From Clostridia bacterium (lineage in GTDB: Bacteria; Bacillota; Clostridia; Oscillospirales; CAG-272): 35,105 nt of DNA. The DNA lies in assembly GCA_017467085.1 (NCBI GenBank), contig JAFTSW010000055.1, forward strand, positions 1 through 35,105, given 5' to 3'. Positions within the stretch are counted from its first letter, which is position 1. Every line of letters begins with the position of its first letter. Both the position numbers and the translations under genes were made by a program. The notes below the pieces were generated by a model, which worked only from the letters and a program-made list of their open reading frames with translations, was not told where the DNA came from and ran no database searches. Positions 15,655 to 22,316 of this stretch are shown in pieces.

Positions 15655-16101
15655 TTAAAGCAGGTGGGTGCTCTTTAAGCAAAGGGCATCAACGGCGGGA
15701 AGCTCCTCTACGGGAACGGTCAGAATGTCGGTGGAGTCCAGCCCGGCGTCCTCCATCACGGGGGCGGCATCGGCTACGAAGCCCACAGCCATCTGATTAA
15801 AGAAGGCGCCCGAGAAGAGAAGGGTACCAACCACCAAAAGCACCATACAAAAGGCAACGAGGCTGCCCAAGGAGAACAGGCGCTTGCCGTTCTTCTCCTT
15901 TGCTTTCTTGGGAAGGGAGTTTGCCTTCTTCATATGCACCTCGGCAGGAACGGTGCGACGGGCGGTTGCTTCATATTTTTCGGCGCGCTCCAGCATAGCC
16001 TCTCCGATGGTCTTGTCACCGCAGGAGAAGCGCGCCAGCATTTTTACGTATAAGGAGTTGAACTCTGCATTGTTAGCTTGAAAAGGAACCTGATTGGTCA
16101 T
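15655..16101 (-). CDS. Single-span membrane protein in the ftsL position, unrecognised
   Basis: A 148-residue protein whose family I do not recognise. Residues 1-72 look cytosolic and turn basic towards the membrane (KKANSLPKKAKEKNGKR). One hydrophobic helix spans about 76-102, and the last 45 residues are short and acidic (VMEDAGLDSTDILTVPVEELP). The gene lies between rsmH and the PBP, the slot of ftsL, and shares its one-span N-in layout. FtsL proteins normally have a short N-tail and a long extracytoplasmic coiled coil; here the proportions are reversed and I see no clear leucine heptads. The start at 16101 has AAAGGAT 8 bases upstream. An FtsL analogue is an inference from position; an unrelated small membrane protein is equally possible. 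Confidence 0.75.
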   Translation of the reverse strand: MTNQVPFQANNAEFNSLYVKMLARFSCGDKTIGEAMLERAEKYEATARRTVPAEVHMKKANSLPKKAKEKNGKRLFSLGSLVAFCMVLLVVGTLLFSGAFFNQMAVGFVADAAPVMEDAGLDSTDILTVPVEELPAVDALCLKSTHLL

Positions 16102-16118
16102 GTCTTTATATCCTTTCT

Positions 16119-17063
16119 TTACAGTTTTTCTGCCACCCGAAGCTTGGCGCTCCTGGAACGGGGATTGACTCCCAGCTCCTCTTGGGAGGGAAGCGCGGGC
16201 TTTTTCGTAATAAGTTTCATTTTGGGGCGTTTGCCGCAAACGCAAACGGGAAAGTCCTTGGGGCAAACACAGCCGCTTGCCAAATCGGCAAAGGTCTGCT
16301 TCACGATTCTGTCCTCTAAGGATTGGAAGGAGAGAATGGCGCATCTGCCGCCTGTCACTAAATGGCGCTCTGCCGCTTGAATGAGGGGGGCGATGGCGTC
16401 CAGCTCACCGTTAACCTCAATGCGAATGGCTTGGAAGGAGCGCTTGGCAGGGTGATGACCGCCCTCCTTACTGGCAGCAGGCATTGCGGACTTGATAATG
16501 TCAACCAGCTGCTTGGTGGAGCGGATGGGCGCCTTTTGGCGCTCTGCCACGATTTTAGAGGCGATACGGCCCGAAAACTTTTCTTCGCCGTATTGCCAGA
16601 GTATCTTTTTCAAGGCTTCCTCGGAATAAGTATTGACAACAATCTCTGCCGTTAAACAAGAGGTTTTGTCCATTCTCATATCCAAGGGGGCGTCGTGCTG
16701 ATAGGAAAAGCCGCGCTCGGGAGTATCAAACTGATAAGAGGAGCAGCCAAGGTCAGCCAGTACGCCTGCCAGGTTATCAATCGAGAGGGAAGAGAGAACG
16801 TTATCTAAATCGGTGAAATTGGCGTGTACGAAGGTGATGCGGTCAGTATATGCGGCCAAGCGGCGCTTAGCGGCAGATAAGGCATCCTCGTCACGGTCGA
16901 AGCAAATCAGACGACCGCTCTCGCCAAGGCGCTTTGCGATTTCAAGGGAATGACCGCCGCCGCCCGTGGTACAGTCCACGTAGGTTTTGTCGGGCTTAAT
17001 GTCCAAAGCGTCAATGCACTCGTTCAGCATAACGGAGTAGTGCGAAAAAACAATTTCAGCCAT
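16119..17063 (-). CDS. rsmH: 16S rRNA (cytosine-1402-N4) methyltransferase RsmH
   Basis: A 314-residue SAM-dependent methyltransferase (MraW) that modifies C1402 of 16S rRNA in the decoding centre. The N-terminal HYSVMLNECIDAL, the SAM motif VDCTTGGGGHS, LADLGCSSYQFD and the ERGFSY...PLDMRMD block are all diagnostic. RSRSAKLRVAEKL near the C-terminus is also conserved. Start: the ATG at 17063 has GGAAG 6 bases upstream and aligns with family N-termini. The ATG at 17075 overlaps the mraZ stop (TGATG) and is an alternative adding four residues. It is the second gene of the operon, directly after mraZ. Confidence 0.96.
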   Translation of the reverse strand: MAEIVFSHYSVMLNECIDALDIKPDKTYVDCTTGGGGHSLEIAKRLGESGRLICFDRDEDALSAAKRRLAAYTDRITFVHANFTDLDNVLSSLSIDNLAGVLADLGCSSYQFDTPERGFSYQHDAPLDMRMDKTSCLTAEIVVNTYSEEALKKILWQYGEEKFSGRIASKIVAERQKAPIRSTKQLVDIIKSAMPAASKEGGHHPAKRSFQAIRIEVNGELDAIAPLIQAAERHLVTGGRCAILSFQSLEDRIVKQTFADLASGCVCPKDFPVCVCGKRPKMKLITKKPALPSQEELGVNPRSRSAKLRVAEKL

Positions 17064-17074
17064 ATATTCTTCCA

Positions 17075-17500
17075 TCAAAGACCAAGCTGACGGAACAGCG
17101 AGGCGATTTCATCCAAATCCAATTCGCTTTCGTTGGTATCCCACATAGCTTCGTTCCAAATCTGCAAGTGGTCGCCGACACCGGCGATAACAACGTTTTT
17201 ATCAATGCTTGCGTATTGCAGAAGAGCAGAGGGAATCAAAATGCGCCCGTGGGTGTCGGGGGTTACCTGGGCGGTTTTGGAGAAAACGAATCTCTTTAAC
17301 ATACCTACCTGAGAATCGGGCAGGGTATTCAGCTTTTCAGCGAGCTTCTTCCATTCCTCCTCGGAATAGACGGCAAGGCACTCTTCGCCCATTTTCCGCG
17401 TTACGTAAAAGCTTTCGCCAAACTCTTCACGGAACTTGGCAGGGATAAAAAGACGGTTTTTTGCGTCAACACTGTGTCTGTATTCGCCAAGCAGGGTCAT
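17075..17500 (-). CDS. mraZ: Transcriptional regulator MraZ
   Basis: A 141-residue protein of two AbrB-like swapped-hairpin halves. The first half begins GEYRHSVDAKNRLFIPAKFRE and the second contains TPDTHGRILIPSALLQYA; each carries the D-x-x-(N/G)R motif of the DNA-binding loop. MraZ binds tandem GTGG-type repeats at the promoter of its own operon and in known cases represses it. Six 10-bp-spaced repeats of this type lie in the leader. AAAGGAGAGG precedes the ATG at 17500 with a 7-base gap. It is the first gene of the leftward operon. Confidence 0.97.
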   Translation of the reverse strand: MTLLGEYRHSVDAKNRLFIPAKFREEFGESFYVTRKMGEECLAVYSEEEWKKLAEKLNTLPDSQVGMLKRFVFSKTAQVTPDTHGRILIPSALLQYASIDKNVVIAGVGDHLQIWNEAMWDTNESELDLDEIASLFRQLGL

Positions 17501-17545
17501 CAGAATACCTCTCCTTTCTTACTGTTCTGGCGGTTTTGATGGGTT

Positions 17546-17605
17546 TTTGCACCAAATGGAACACTTTTGTACCACTTTGCATCATTTTGACCCACTTTTC
17601 ACCAC
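17546..17605 (-). promoter_or_regulatory. MraZ-type operator: six units in a 10-bp register
   Basis: Reading leftward the units are GTGGTGAAAA, GTGGGTCAAA, ATGATGCAAA, GTGGTACAAA, AGTGTTCCAT and TTGGTGCAAA. Three carry an exact GTGG; the others are degenerate or shifted by one base. The 10-bp period equals one helical turn, as in known MraZ boxes. The array begins 8 bases after the -10 box, so it covers the transcription start and the early leader. Confidence 0.75.
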
Positions 17606-17612
17606 CAAACAT

Positions 17613-17641
17613 ATTATAAACCTAATTTGGAAGAAAAGCAA
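17613..17641 (-). promoter_or_regulatory. Promoter of the mraZ operon
   Basis: On the minus strand TTGCTT (17641 to 17636), a 17-base spacer and TATAAT (17618 to 17613). Confidence 0.8.
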
Positions 17642-17682
17642 GCCTCTTGTCCAAAAAAATGTGTAGAAATTTTGCGTTAAAA

Positions 17683-17701
17683 TTTGTGCAACTTGCACAA
17701 A
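17683..17701. repeat. Perfect 19-bp palindrome, possible operator
   Basis: TTTGTGCAA and TTGCACAAA flank a single central C at 17692 with no mismatch. It lies 42 bases upstream of the mraZ -35 and 133 bases upstream of the nusB -35. The short core and lack of a strong U-tract make it look more like a protein-binding dyad than a terminator. Confidence 0.6.
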
Positions 17702-17711
17702 AGAAAAAACG

Positions 17712-17759
17712 GGCAAACCCTTTGCCGTCTTGGCAAAAAATGGCGTTTTTCGGTTTGCC
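17712..17759. repeat. Nested inverted repeat
   Basis: GGCAAACC (17712-17719) pairs with GGTTTGCC (17752-17759). Inside, TTTGCC (17721-17726) pairs with GGCAAA (17732-17737). The element lies about 75 bases upstream of the nusB -35. Whether it is transcribed is unclear. Confidence 0.5.
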
Positions 17760-17833
17760 GCCGACGGGAGGAAAAAACCTTGAAATTTTTAATAAAAAAA
17801 GGTAAAAAAATCGGATAAAAATCGCCGTATAAG

Positions 17834-17862
17834 TTGACATTTATAGAAAAAGAGTGTATAAT
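17834..17862 (+). promoter_or_regulatory. Consensus promoter of the nusB operon
   Basis: A perfect TTGACA (17834-17839), a 17-base spacer and a perfect TATAAT (17857-17862). This is the strongest promoter match in the window and drives a rightward run of at least 16 genes. Confidence 0.92.
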
Positions 17863-17980
17863 TATACTGGTTTTATATCGGCTCGCAGACTGAGCTGAGG
17901 AAACGGAAAGACAATAGAAGGGAAAGCCTTTTTCGCTCGTTTTTTCCTGAACGAAAGGAACGGCGAAGGGTCAGAAACAA

Positions 17981-18427
17981 ATGAGTCGCTTAGAAGAAAG
18001 AAGACTGGAACGGGAAAATGCCTTTTTGATGATTTTTGAATGGGAATTTGATTCCAGTCGCACCATAGAGGAGATTTACGAAAGCGCCAAGGAGGCAAGA
18101 GAGCTTGCGGACTCGGCGTACGTAGAGGATGTTCTGCACGGTATCGCAGCCCATAGGGAGGAGTTGGACGCTTTGATTGCCGCCCATTCTAACGGCTGGA
18201 AGCGCAACCGTATCTCCCACGTGGCGGCGTCCGTGATGCTGCTTGCCTGCTATGAGATGCTCTATCGGGACGATATTCCTGTTCGGGTATCCTTGAACGA
18301 GGCTGTGGAGCTGATGAAGAAGTTTGACGAGGACAAGGCGAGAGTATTCGTCAACGGTGTACTGAACACCATTGCCCAAAAAATCGAAGAAGAAAAGAAG
18401 GCTGCTTCCCAAGGCGGCGAGGAATAA
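17981..18427 (+). CDS. nusB: Transcription antitermination factor NusB
   Basis: A 148-residue all-helical protein. NusB with NusE (S10) binds boxA RNA and supports rRNA transcription antitermination. Family features are the N-terminal RRLERENAFLMIFEWEF helix, AYVEDVLHGI, and the C-terminal IPVRVSLNEAVELMKKFDEDKARVFVNGVLNTI block, which is nearly invariant in pattern. The ATG at 17981 has a weak GAAGGG 10 bases upstream; that site could pair with leader sequence at 17927-17936. It is the first gene after the consensus promoter and lies 12 bases before the next gene. Confidence 0.95.
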   Translation: MSRLEERRLERENAFLMIFEWEFDSSRTIEEIYESAKEARELADSAYVEDVLHGIAAHREELDALIAAHSNGWKRNRISHVAASVMLLACYEMLYRDDIPVRVSLNEAVELMKKFDEDKARVFVNGVLNTIAQKIEEEKKAASQGGEE

Positions 18428-18439
18428 GGAAAGAGAAAT

Positions 18440-19417
18440 ATGAGCAATTCGTACGTTCTCGGTATCGACACCAGCAACTATACCACCTCGGTGGCGGTTG
18501 CCAATGGGGATGGGCAAATTGTCGCCAACCTGAAAAGACCTCTGCCCGTTGGGGAGGGAGCTTGCGGCCTGCGCCAGTCGGACGCGCTCTTTGCGCACAC
18601 GAAAAATCTGCCCCTTCTGATGCAGGAGCTTCGCTCCGTGCTGGGGGATGAGCGCCCCGTTGCCGTTGGTGTTTCCTCCCGTCCCCGTAACGTGGAGGGC
18701 TCTTATATGCCCTGCTTTTTAGCAGGCGTTGCGGCGGCCGAATCTGCCGCGGCGGTGCTGGGGGCGCCTCTTTATACCTTTTCCCACCAATGCGGTCACT
18801 TGCGTGCCGCTATGTATGCCGCAGGCAGGGAGGAGCTGCTGCAGGCGCCCTTCGGTGCCTTCCATATTTCGGGTGGGACCACAGAGATGCTGCTTGCGGA
18901 GCCCGATGGGGTCGGCTTTCGGGCAACCCTTTTAGGCGGAACGGCTGATTTGAATGCGGGACAAGCCGTTGATCGCATCGGCGTGATGCTGGGGCTGTCC
19001 TTTCCCTGCGGCCCTGCGCTGGAAAAGCTGGCGGAGGAATATTTAAGAGAGAATGGCTCGACTTCCGTTCCCAAAAGGAAGGTCAAGGTTGAAAACGGGC
19101 TTATCCATTTGTCGGGTCTTGAAAATATGGCGAAAAGGCTGTATGAGGAAACGGAGGATAAGGGGCTTTGTGCCGCCTTCACGCTCCTTTATATTGCCTC
19201 AGCACTTAGCGCTATGAGCGCCTGGCTTCGGGAGAAGCAGGGGGCGCGGCTTCCGATTTTGTATGCGGGTGGCGTAATGTCCAACCGCATTATCGCAGAA
19301 AAAATCAAAAAAGAATTTTCAAACGTCTTTTTTGCCACCCCTGCCTTCTCGGCAGATAACGCCGCGGGCATTGCGCTGTTGGCGCTGGCGGCGCATCGGG
19401 CAGAAAAGCAACCGTAA
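18440..19417 (+). CDS. TsaD/Kae1-like ASKHA-fold protein (peptidase M22 family paralogue)
   Basis: A 325-residue ATPase-fold protein related to TsaD, the enzyme that makes the t6A base in tRNA. LGIDTSNYTTSVAV (7-20) is the phosphate loop. The metal motif HxxxH is present as HQCGH (116-120). SGGTTE (144-149), GQAVDRIG (174-181) and the late ADNAAGIALL block complete the pocket. It is divergent: the usual HMEGH reads HQCGH and the central part is shortened. I therefore read it as the clostridial paralogue commonly found before xseA rather than the housekeeping TsaD, whose function here is unproven. AAGGAAAG precedes the ATG. It sits tightly between nusB and xseA. Confidence 0.8.
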   Translation: MSNSYVLGIDTSNYTTSVAVANGDGQIVANLKRPLPVGEGACGLRQSDALFAHTKNLPLLMQELRSVLGDERPVAVGVSSRPRNVEGSYMPCFLAGVAAAESAAAVLGAPLYTFSHQCGHLRAAMYAAGREELLQAPFGAFHISGGTTEMLLAEPDGVGFRATLLGGTADLNAGQAVDRIGVMLGLSFPCGPALEKLAEEYLRENGSTSVPKRKVKVENGLIHLSGLENMAKRLYEETEDKGLCAAFTLLYIASALSAMSAWLREKQGARLPILYAGGVMSNRIIAEKIKKEFSNVFFATPAFSADNAAGIALLALAAHRAEKQP

Positions 19418-19449
19418 ACGGATACACTGAAGAAAGGAAAGGTAGCCGT

Positions 19450-20691
19450 ATGCAAGAGAATCACGCCTTTCCCGAAAGGCAGGCGCTGTCCGTCACCCAG
19501 CTGAGCGCCCTAATTAAGGACTTGATTGACGGATGCGATTTGTTATCCCAAATCGCCGTGCGCGGCGAAATATCCAATTTAACCGTTCATAGCTCAGGGC
19601 ATATGTATTTTTCCCTGAAGGATGAAGAGAGCCTTATCAGCGCCGTTATGTTCCGTTCCTCGGCGATGCGCTTGAAGTTTTTGCCCAAGAACGGGATGAA
19701 GGTGGTTGTATACTGCTCGGTTTCCACCTATGCCAAAATGGGGCGGTATCAGCTGTACGTGACCGCCATTGAGCCCGACGGGCTGGGGGCGCTCTATCTT
19801 GCCTTTGAGCAGTTAAAGAGCAAGCTTGCCGCCGAGGGGCTTTTCGATAAGGAAAGAAAAAAGCCGTTGCCCAAGATTCCCGGGCGTGTCGGCTTGATAA
19901 CCTCGCCAACGGGCGCCGCCGTCCGTGATATGATTCGCATTCTCGGCGCGCGCTTTCCCTATGCGGAGGTTTTGCTGTTTCCCGCGCTGGTGCAGGGCAT
20001 TGACGCTCCTGCCAGCTTGCGGCAGGGTATTCGCTTCTTTAACGAAGCAAAACGGGTGGACGTCATCATCATCGGGCGCGGAGGCGGCTCTGCCGAGGAT
20101 TTGTTTGCGTTTAACGATGAGGGCTTGGCGCGTGATATTGCCGCCTCCCAGATTCCCGTTATTTCCGCCGTTGGACACGAAACGGATTTTACCATTTGCG
20201 ACTTCGTTGCCGACCTGCGTGCGGCAACCCCCTCCAATGCGGCGGAGCTTGCCGTTCCCGAAATGGAAGGGCTCCTTTCCGCATTCCAAAACGTCATCAC
20301 CAAAATGAAGCTCCTTTGCGAAAGAAAAACCGAGTCCTATCGGCGGCGTCTGCGTGCCGTAACGGGTAGCCGCGTTTTTACCGATGCCAAGGCGTTATAC
20401 GAGGGAAAGCGCCAACGTCTGCTGTATTTGAAGCAGGGGCTTTCCAATAACGTGGAAAAAATGCTTTTGTCCGCAAGGGCAGGTCTTTCCGAGAAGGCGG
20501 CGCTCCTTGACGGGCTCAGCCCCTTGAAAACCTTAGCCCGTGGCTACGCCGTTCCCACCGATACGGAGGGAAGAGTGCTGCGCGACGCCAAGGAGACAAA
20601 GGTGGGCGACAGGCTTCGACTGCGGCTTCATAAGGGAAGCCTTTTAGTCGAGGTCAAGGAAAAGGACGAAGAAAAGAGGAAGAAAAAATGA
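19450..20691 (+). CDS. xseA: Exodeoxyribonuclease VII large subunit
   Basis: A 413-residue catalytic subunit of the single-strand-specific ExoVII. The N-terminal OB fold starts at LSVTQLSALIKDLIDG with VRGEISNLTVHSSGHMYFSLKD. The nuclease core includes RVGLITSPTGAAVRDMI, VIIIGRGGGSAEDLFAFNDE and PVISAVGHETDFTICDFVADLRAATPSNAAEL. A coiled-coil helical arm follows, then the short C-terminal domain (LARGYAV) that binds XseB. AAAGG lies 7 bases before the ATG. It overlaps xseB by ATGA, consistent with coupled synthesis. Confidence 0.97.
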   Translation: MQENHAFPERQALSVTQLSALIKDLIDGCDLLSQIAVRGEISNLTVHSSGHMYFSLKDEESLISAVMFRSSAMRLKFLPKNGMKVVVYCSVSTYAKMGRYQLYVTAIEPDGLGALYLAFEQLKSKLAAEGLFDKERKKPLPKIPGRVGLITSPTGAAVRDMIRILGARFPYAEVLLFPALVQGIDAPASLRQGIRFFNEAKRVDVIIIGRGGGSAEDLFAFNDEGLARDIAASQIPVISAVGHETDFTICDFVADLRAATPSNAAELAVPEMEGLLSAFQNVITKMKLLCERKTESYRRRLRAVTGSRVFTDAKALYEGKRQRLLYLKQGLSNNVEKMLLSARAGLSEKAALLDGLSPLKTLARGYAVPTDTEGRVLRDAKETKVGDRLRLRLHKGSLLVEVKEKDEEKRKKK

Positions 20692-20921
20692 GTACGAAGA
20701 ATAAAGAATATACGTTTGAGGAGGCTCTCTCCCGTCTGGAAGAAATCGTGAAGCTTTTAGAGGCAGGGGAAGGGACCTTAGAGTCCTCCATTTCCTCCTT
20801 TGAGGAGGGGATAGCCCTTGTCCGCTATTGCACGGAGGCGCTGACAGGTGCCGAGCAGAAGGTGAAGATTTTGCTGGAAAGCGGCGAGGAGGCTCCCTTT
20901 GCCTCCAATGAAACCCATTAA
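20688..20921 (+). CDS. xseB: Exodeoxyribonuclease VII small subunit
   Basis: A 77-residue helical protein. YTFEEALSRLEEIVKLLEAGEGTLESSISSFEEGIALVRYC is the conserved XseB core, forming two antiparallel helices that decorate the XseA arm. Length and position directly after xseA, sharing the ATGA overlap, are both standard. Confidence 0.95.
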   Translation: MSTKNKEYTFEEALSRLEEIVKLLEAGEGTLESSISSFEEGIALVRYCTEALTGAEQKVKILLESGEEAPFASNETH

Positions 20922-20938
20922 CGAAGGAGAAAAAGACA

Positions 20939-21820
20939 TTGAACACGATTGAAGAAAAGCTCCTGTCTTATGCAGGCAAGGTCGAGCATTTTTTGAGCCA
21001 GTCCGTTTCAACGGACGATAAGGATTTGCTGTCGCTTTACGCCTCTATGCGGTACAGCGTGATGGCAGGCGGCAAGCGCATTCGCCCCTTTCTCGTGCTT
21101 TCGGTTGCCAAAATGCTTGGCGGCAGGGAAGAAAACGCCATTTATCTGGCGGCAGCCCTGGAAATGGTGCATACCTATTCCTTGATTCACGATGACCTGC
21201 CCTGTATGGATGACGATGACCTGCGCCGCGGCAAGCCCACCAACCATAAAATCTACGGGGAGGCGGTGGCAACCCTGGCAGGCGATGCGCTTCTGACGGG
21301 CGCCTTCGAGCTGATTGCGGCAAGCGGTCTTTCGGACAAGGCAGTGCGGCACGCCGTTTTGACCCTCGCCTCCGCCGCGGGAGCGGATGGAATGGTGGGC
21401 GGTCAGATTATGGACCTTTCCTCCTCCGAGGAGGATGAGGACTTTAACCGTCTGATTAAAATGCACTCTCTGAAAACGGGTGCCTTGATGGTGGCTGCCG
21501 TGAAGTTAGGCTTGCTTTGTGCCGAGGGTGCTACCGAGGCGGATGCGACTGCCTTTACCGCCTATGCCCGATACCTGGGGCTTGCCTTCCAAATCGTTGA
21601 CGATGTACTGGACGTGGTAGGGGACGAGGCGGAGCTTGGCAAGAGCGTCGGGAAGGATAAGGAAGCGGGAAAGAAAACCTTTTTGCATTACCTTTCTCCC
21701 GAGGAGGCTATGCAATACGCAACGGAAATTACCGAGCGTGCCAAGGCGAGCATTGCGGGGTATCCTGCCAATGAAACGCTGACAGAGCTTGCCGACTATT
21801 TGCTGAAAAGACAGAAATAA
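20939..21820 (+). CDS. ispA: Farnesyl/geranyl diphosphate synthase (trans-prenyltransferase)
   Basis: A 293-residue trans-prenyltransferase condensing IPP with allylic diphosphates to give C15 (or C20) prenyl diphosphate, precursor of undecaprenyl phosphate and quinones. First Asp-rich motif: DDLPCMDDDD (85-94), with the CM insertion usual in bacterial type II FPP synthases. Second: DDVLD (221-225). GGKRIRP (44-50) binds IPP. The start is a TTG at 20939 with AAGGAG 9 bases upstream; the N-terminus aligns well. It lies 17 bases after xseB. Chain length is not proven by sequence. Confidence 0.93.
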   Translation: MNTIEEKLLSYAGKVEHFLSQSVSTDDKDLLSLYASMRYSVMAGGKRIRPFLVLSVAKMLGGREENAIYLAAALEMVHTYSLIHDDLPCMDDDDLRRGKPTNHKIYGEAVATLAGDALLTGAFELIAASGLSDKAVRHAVLTLASAAGADGMVGGQIMDLSSSEEDEDFNRLIKMHSLKTGALMVAAVKLGLLCAEGATEADATAFTAYARYLGLAFQIVDDVLDVVGDEAELGKSVGKDKEAGKKTFLHYLSPEEAMQYATEITERAKASIAGYPANETLTELADYLLKRQK

Positions 21821-21857
21821 GTGTGAGAAAGAAAAGAATGTAAGGAGAAAATCTCGT

Positions 21858-22316
21858 ATGATTAGTCACATTTTAATTGCCTCTCTTTCCGCTTGGCTCA
21901 TCGCCCAGCTTTTGAAGATTATTATTGGCGTTATCGTGGATAAGAAGCTGGACTTTGTTAAGCTCTGGTCCTCGGGCGGTATGCCCAGCTCTCATTCATC
22001 TACCGTTTGCGCCCTGGCAACTGCCTGCGCGTATTCCCACGGCTTTGCCTCCACCGAATTTGCCATCGCCACCATTCTGGCGGTTGTGGTTATGTATGAC
22101 GCCGCAGGCGTGCGCCGCGCGGTAGGCGAGCAGGCAAAGATTTTGAACAACATCAATAACTCCTTGCCCGACGAGGAGCCCCGTCTGATGCAGAAAAATC
22201 TGAAGGAGCTTATCGGTCATACCCCCCTGCAGGTGGTTTTGGGCGCTTTGCTTGGCGTGCTTATCGGCTTTTTCTATCCTTGGTTGACGGGCGTTATTCC
22301 TTTCTATGCGGCTTGA
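21858..22316 (+). CDS. Divergent PAP2-family membrane protein (DUF212, YuiD-like)
   Basis: A 152-residue membrane protein of the DUF212 (divergent PAP2) family. The signatures are GGMPSSHSST (about residues 40-49), MYDAAGVRRAVGEQAKILN in the middle and LKELIGHTPLQVVLGALLG near the C-terminus. About four hydrophobic helices are visible. The conserved SxH and R residues resemble the acid-phosphatase pattern, so a role on lipid phosphates is possible, but the family is uncharacterised. AAGGAG lies 10 bases before the ATG. It sits between a prenyl diphosphate synthase and tlyA, with an 11-base overlap into tlyA. Confidence 0.88.
   Translation: MISHILIASLSAWLIAQLLKIIIGVIVDKKLDFVKLWSSGGMPSSHSSTVCALATACAYSHGFASTEFAIATILAVVVMYDAAGVRRAVGEQAKILNNINNSLPDEEPRLMQKNLKELIGHTPLQVVLGALLGVLIGFFYPWLTGVIPFYAA

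Larger units (their letters stand above)
17501..17980. other. Divergent control region between mraZ and nusB
   Basis: This 480-base region has no convincing gene. It contains the mraZ leader with MraZ boxes, the mraZ promoter, a 19-bp palindrome (17683-17701), a nested hairpin (17712-17759), the nusB promoter (17834-17862) and a nusB leader of about 110 bases. The small frames here have no ribosome binding sites and lack normal composition. Confidence 0.75.

Noticed and set aside
17622-17840. 72-residue frame in the mraZ-nusB intergenic region
   Set aside because: No ribosome binding site, Phe/Lys-rich composition from A/T-rich DNA, and it crosses the palindrome and the hairpin.
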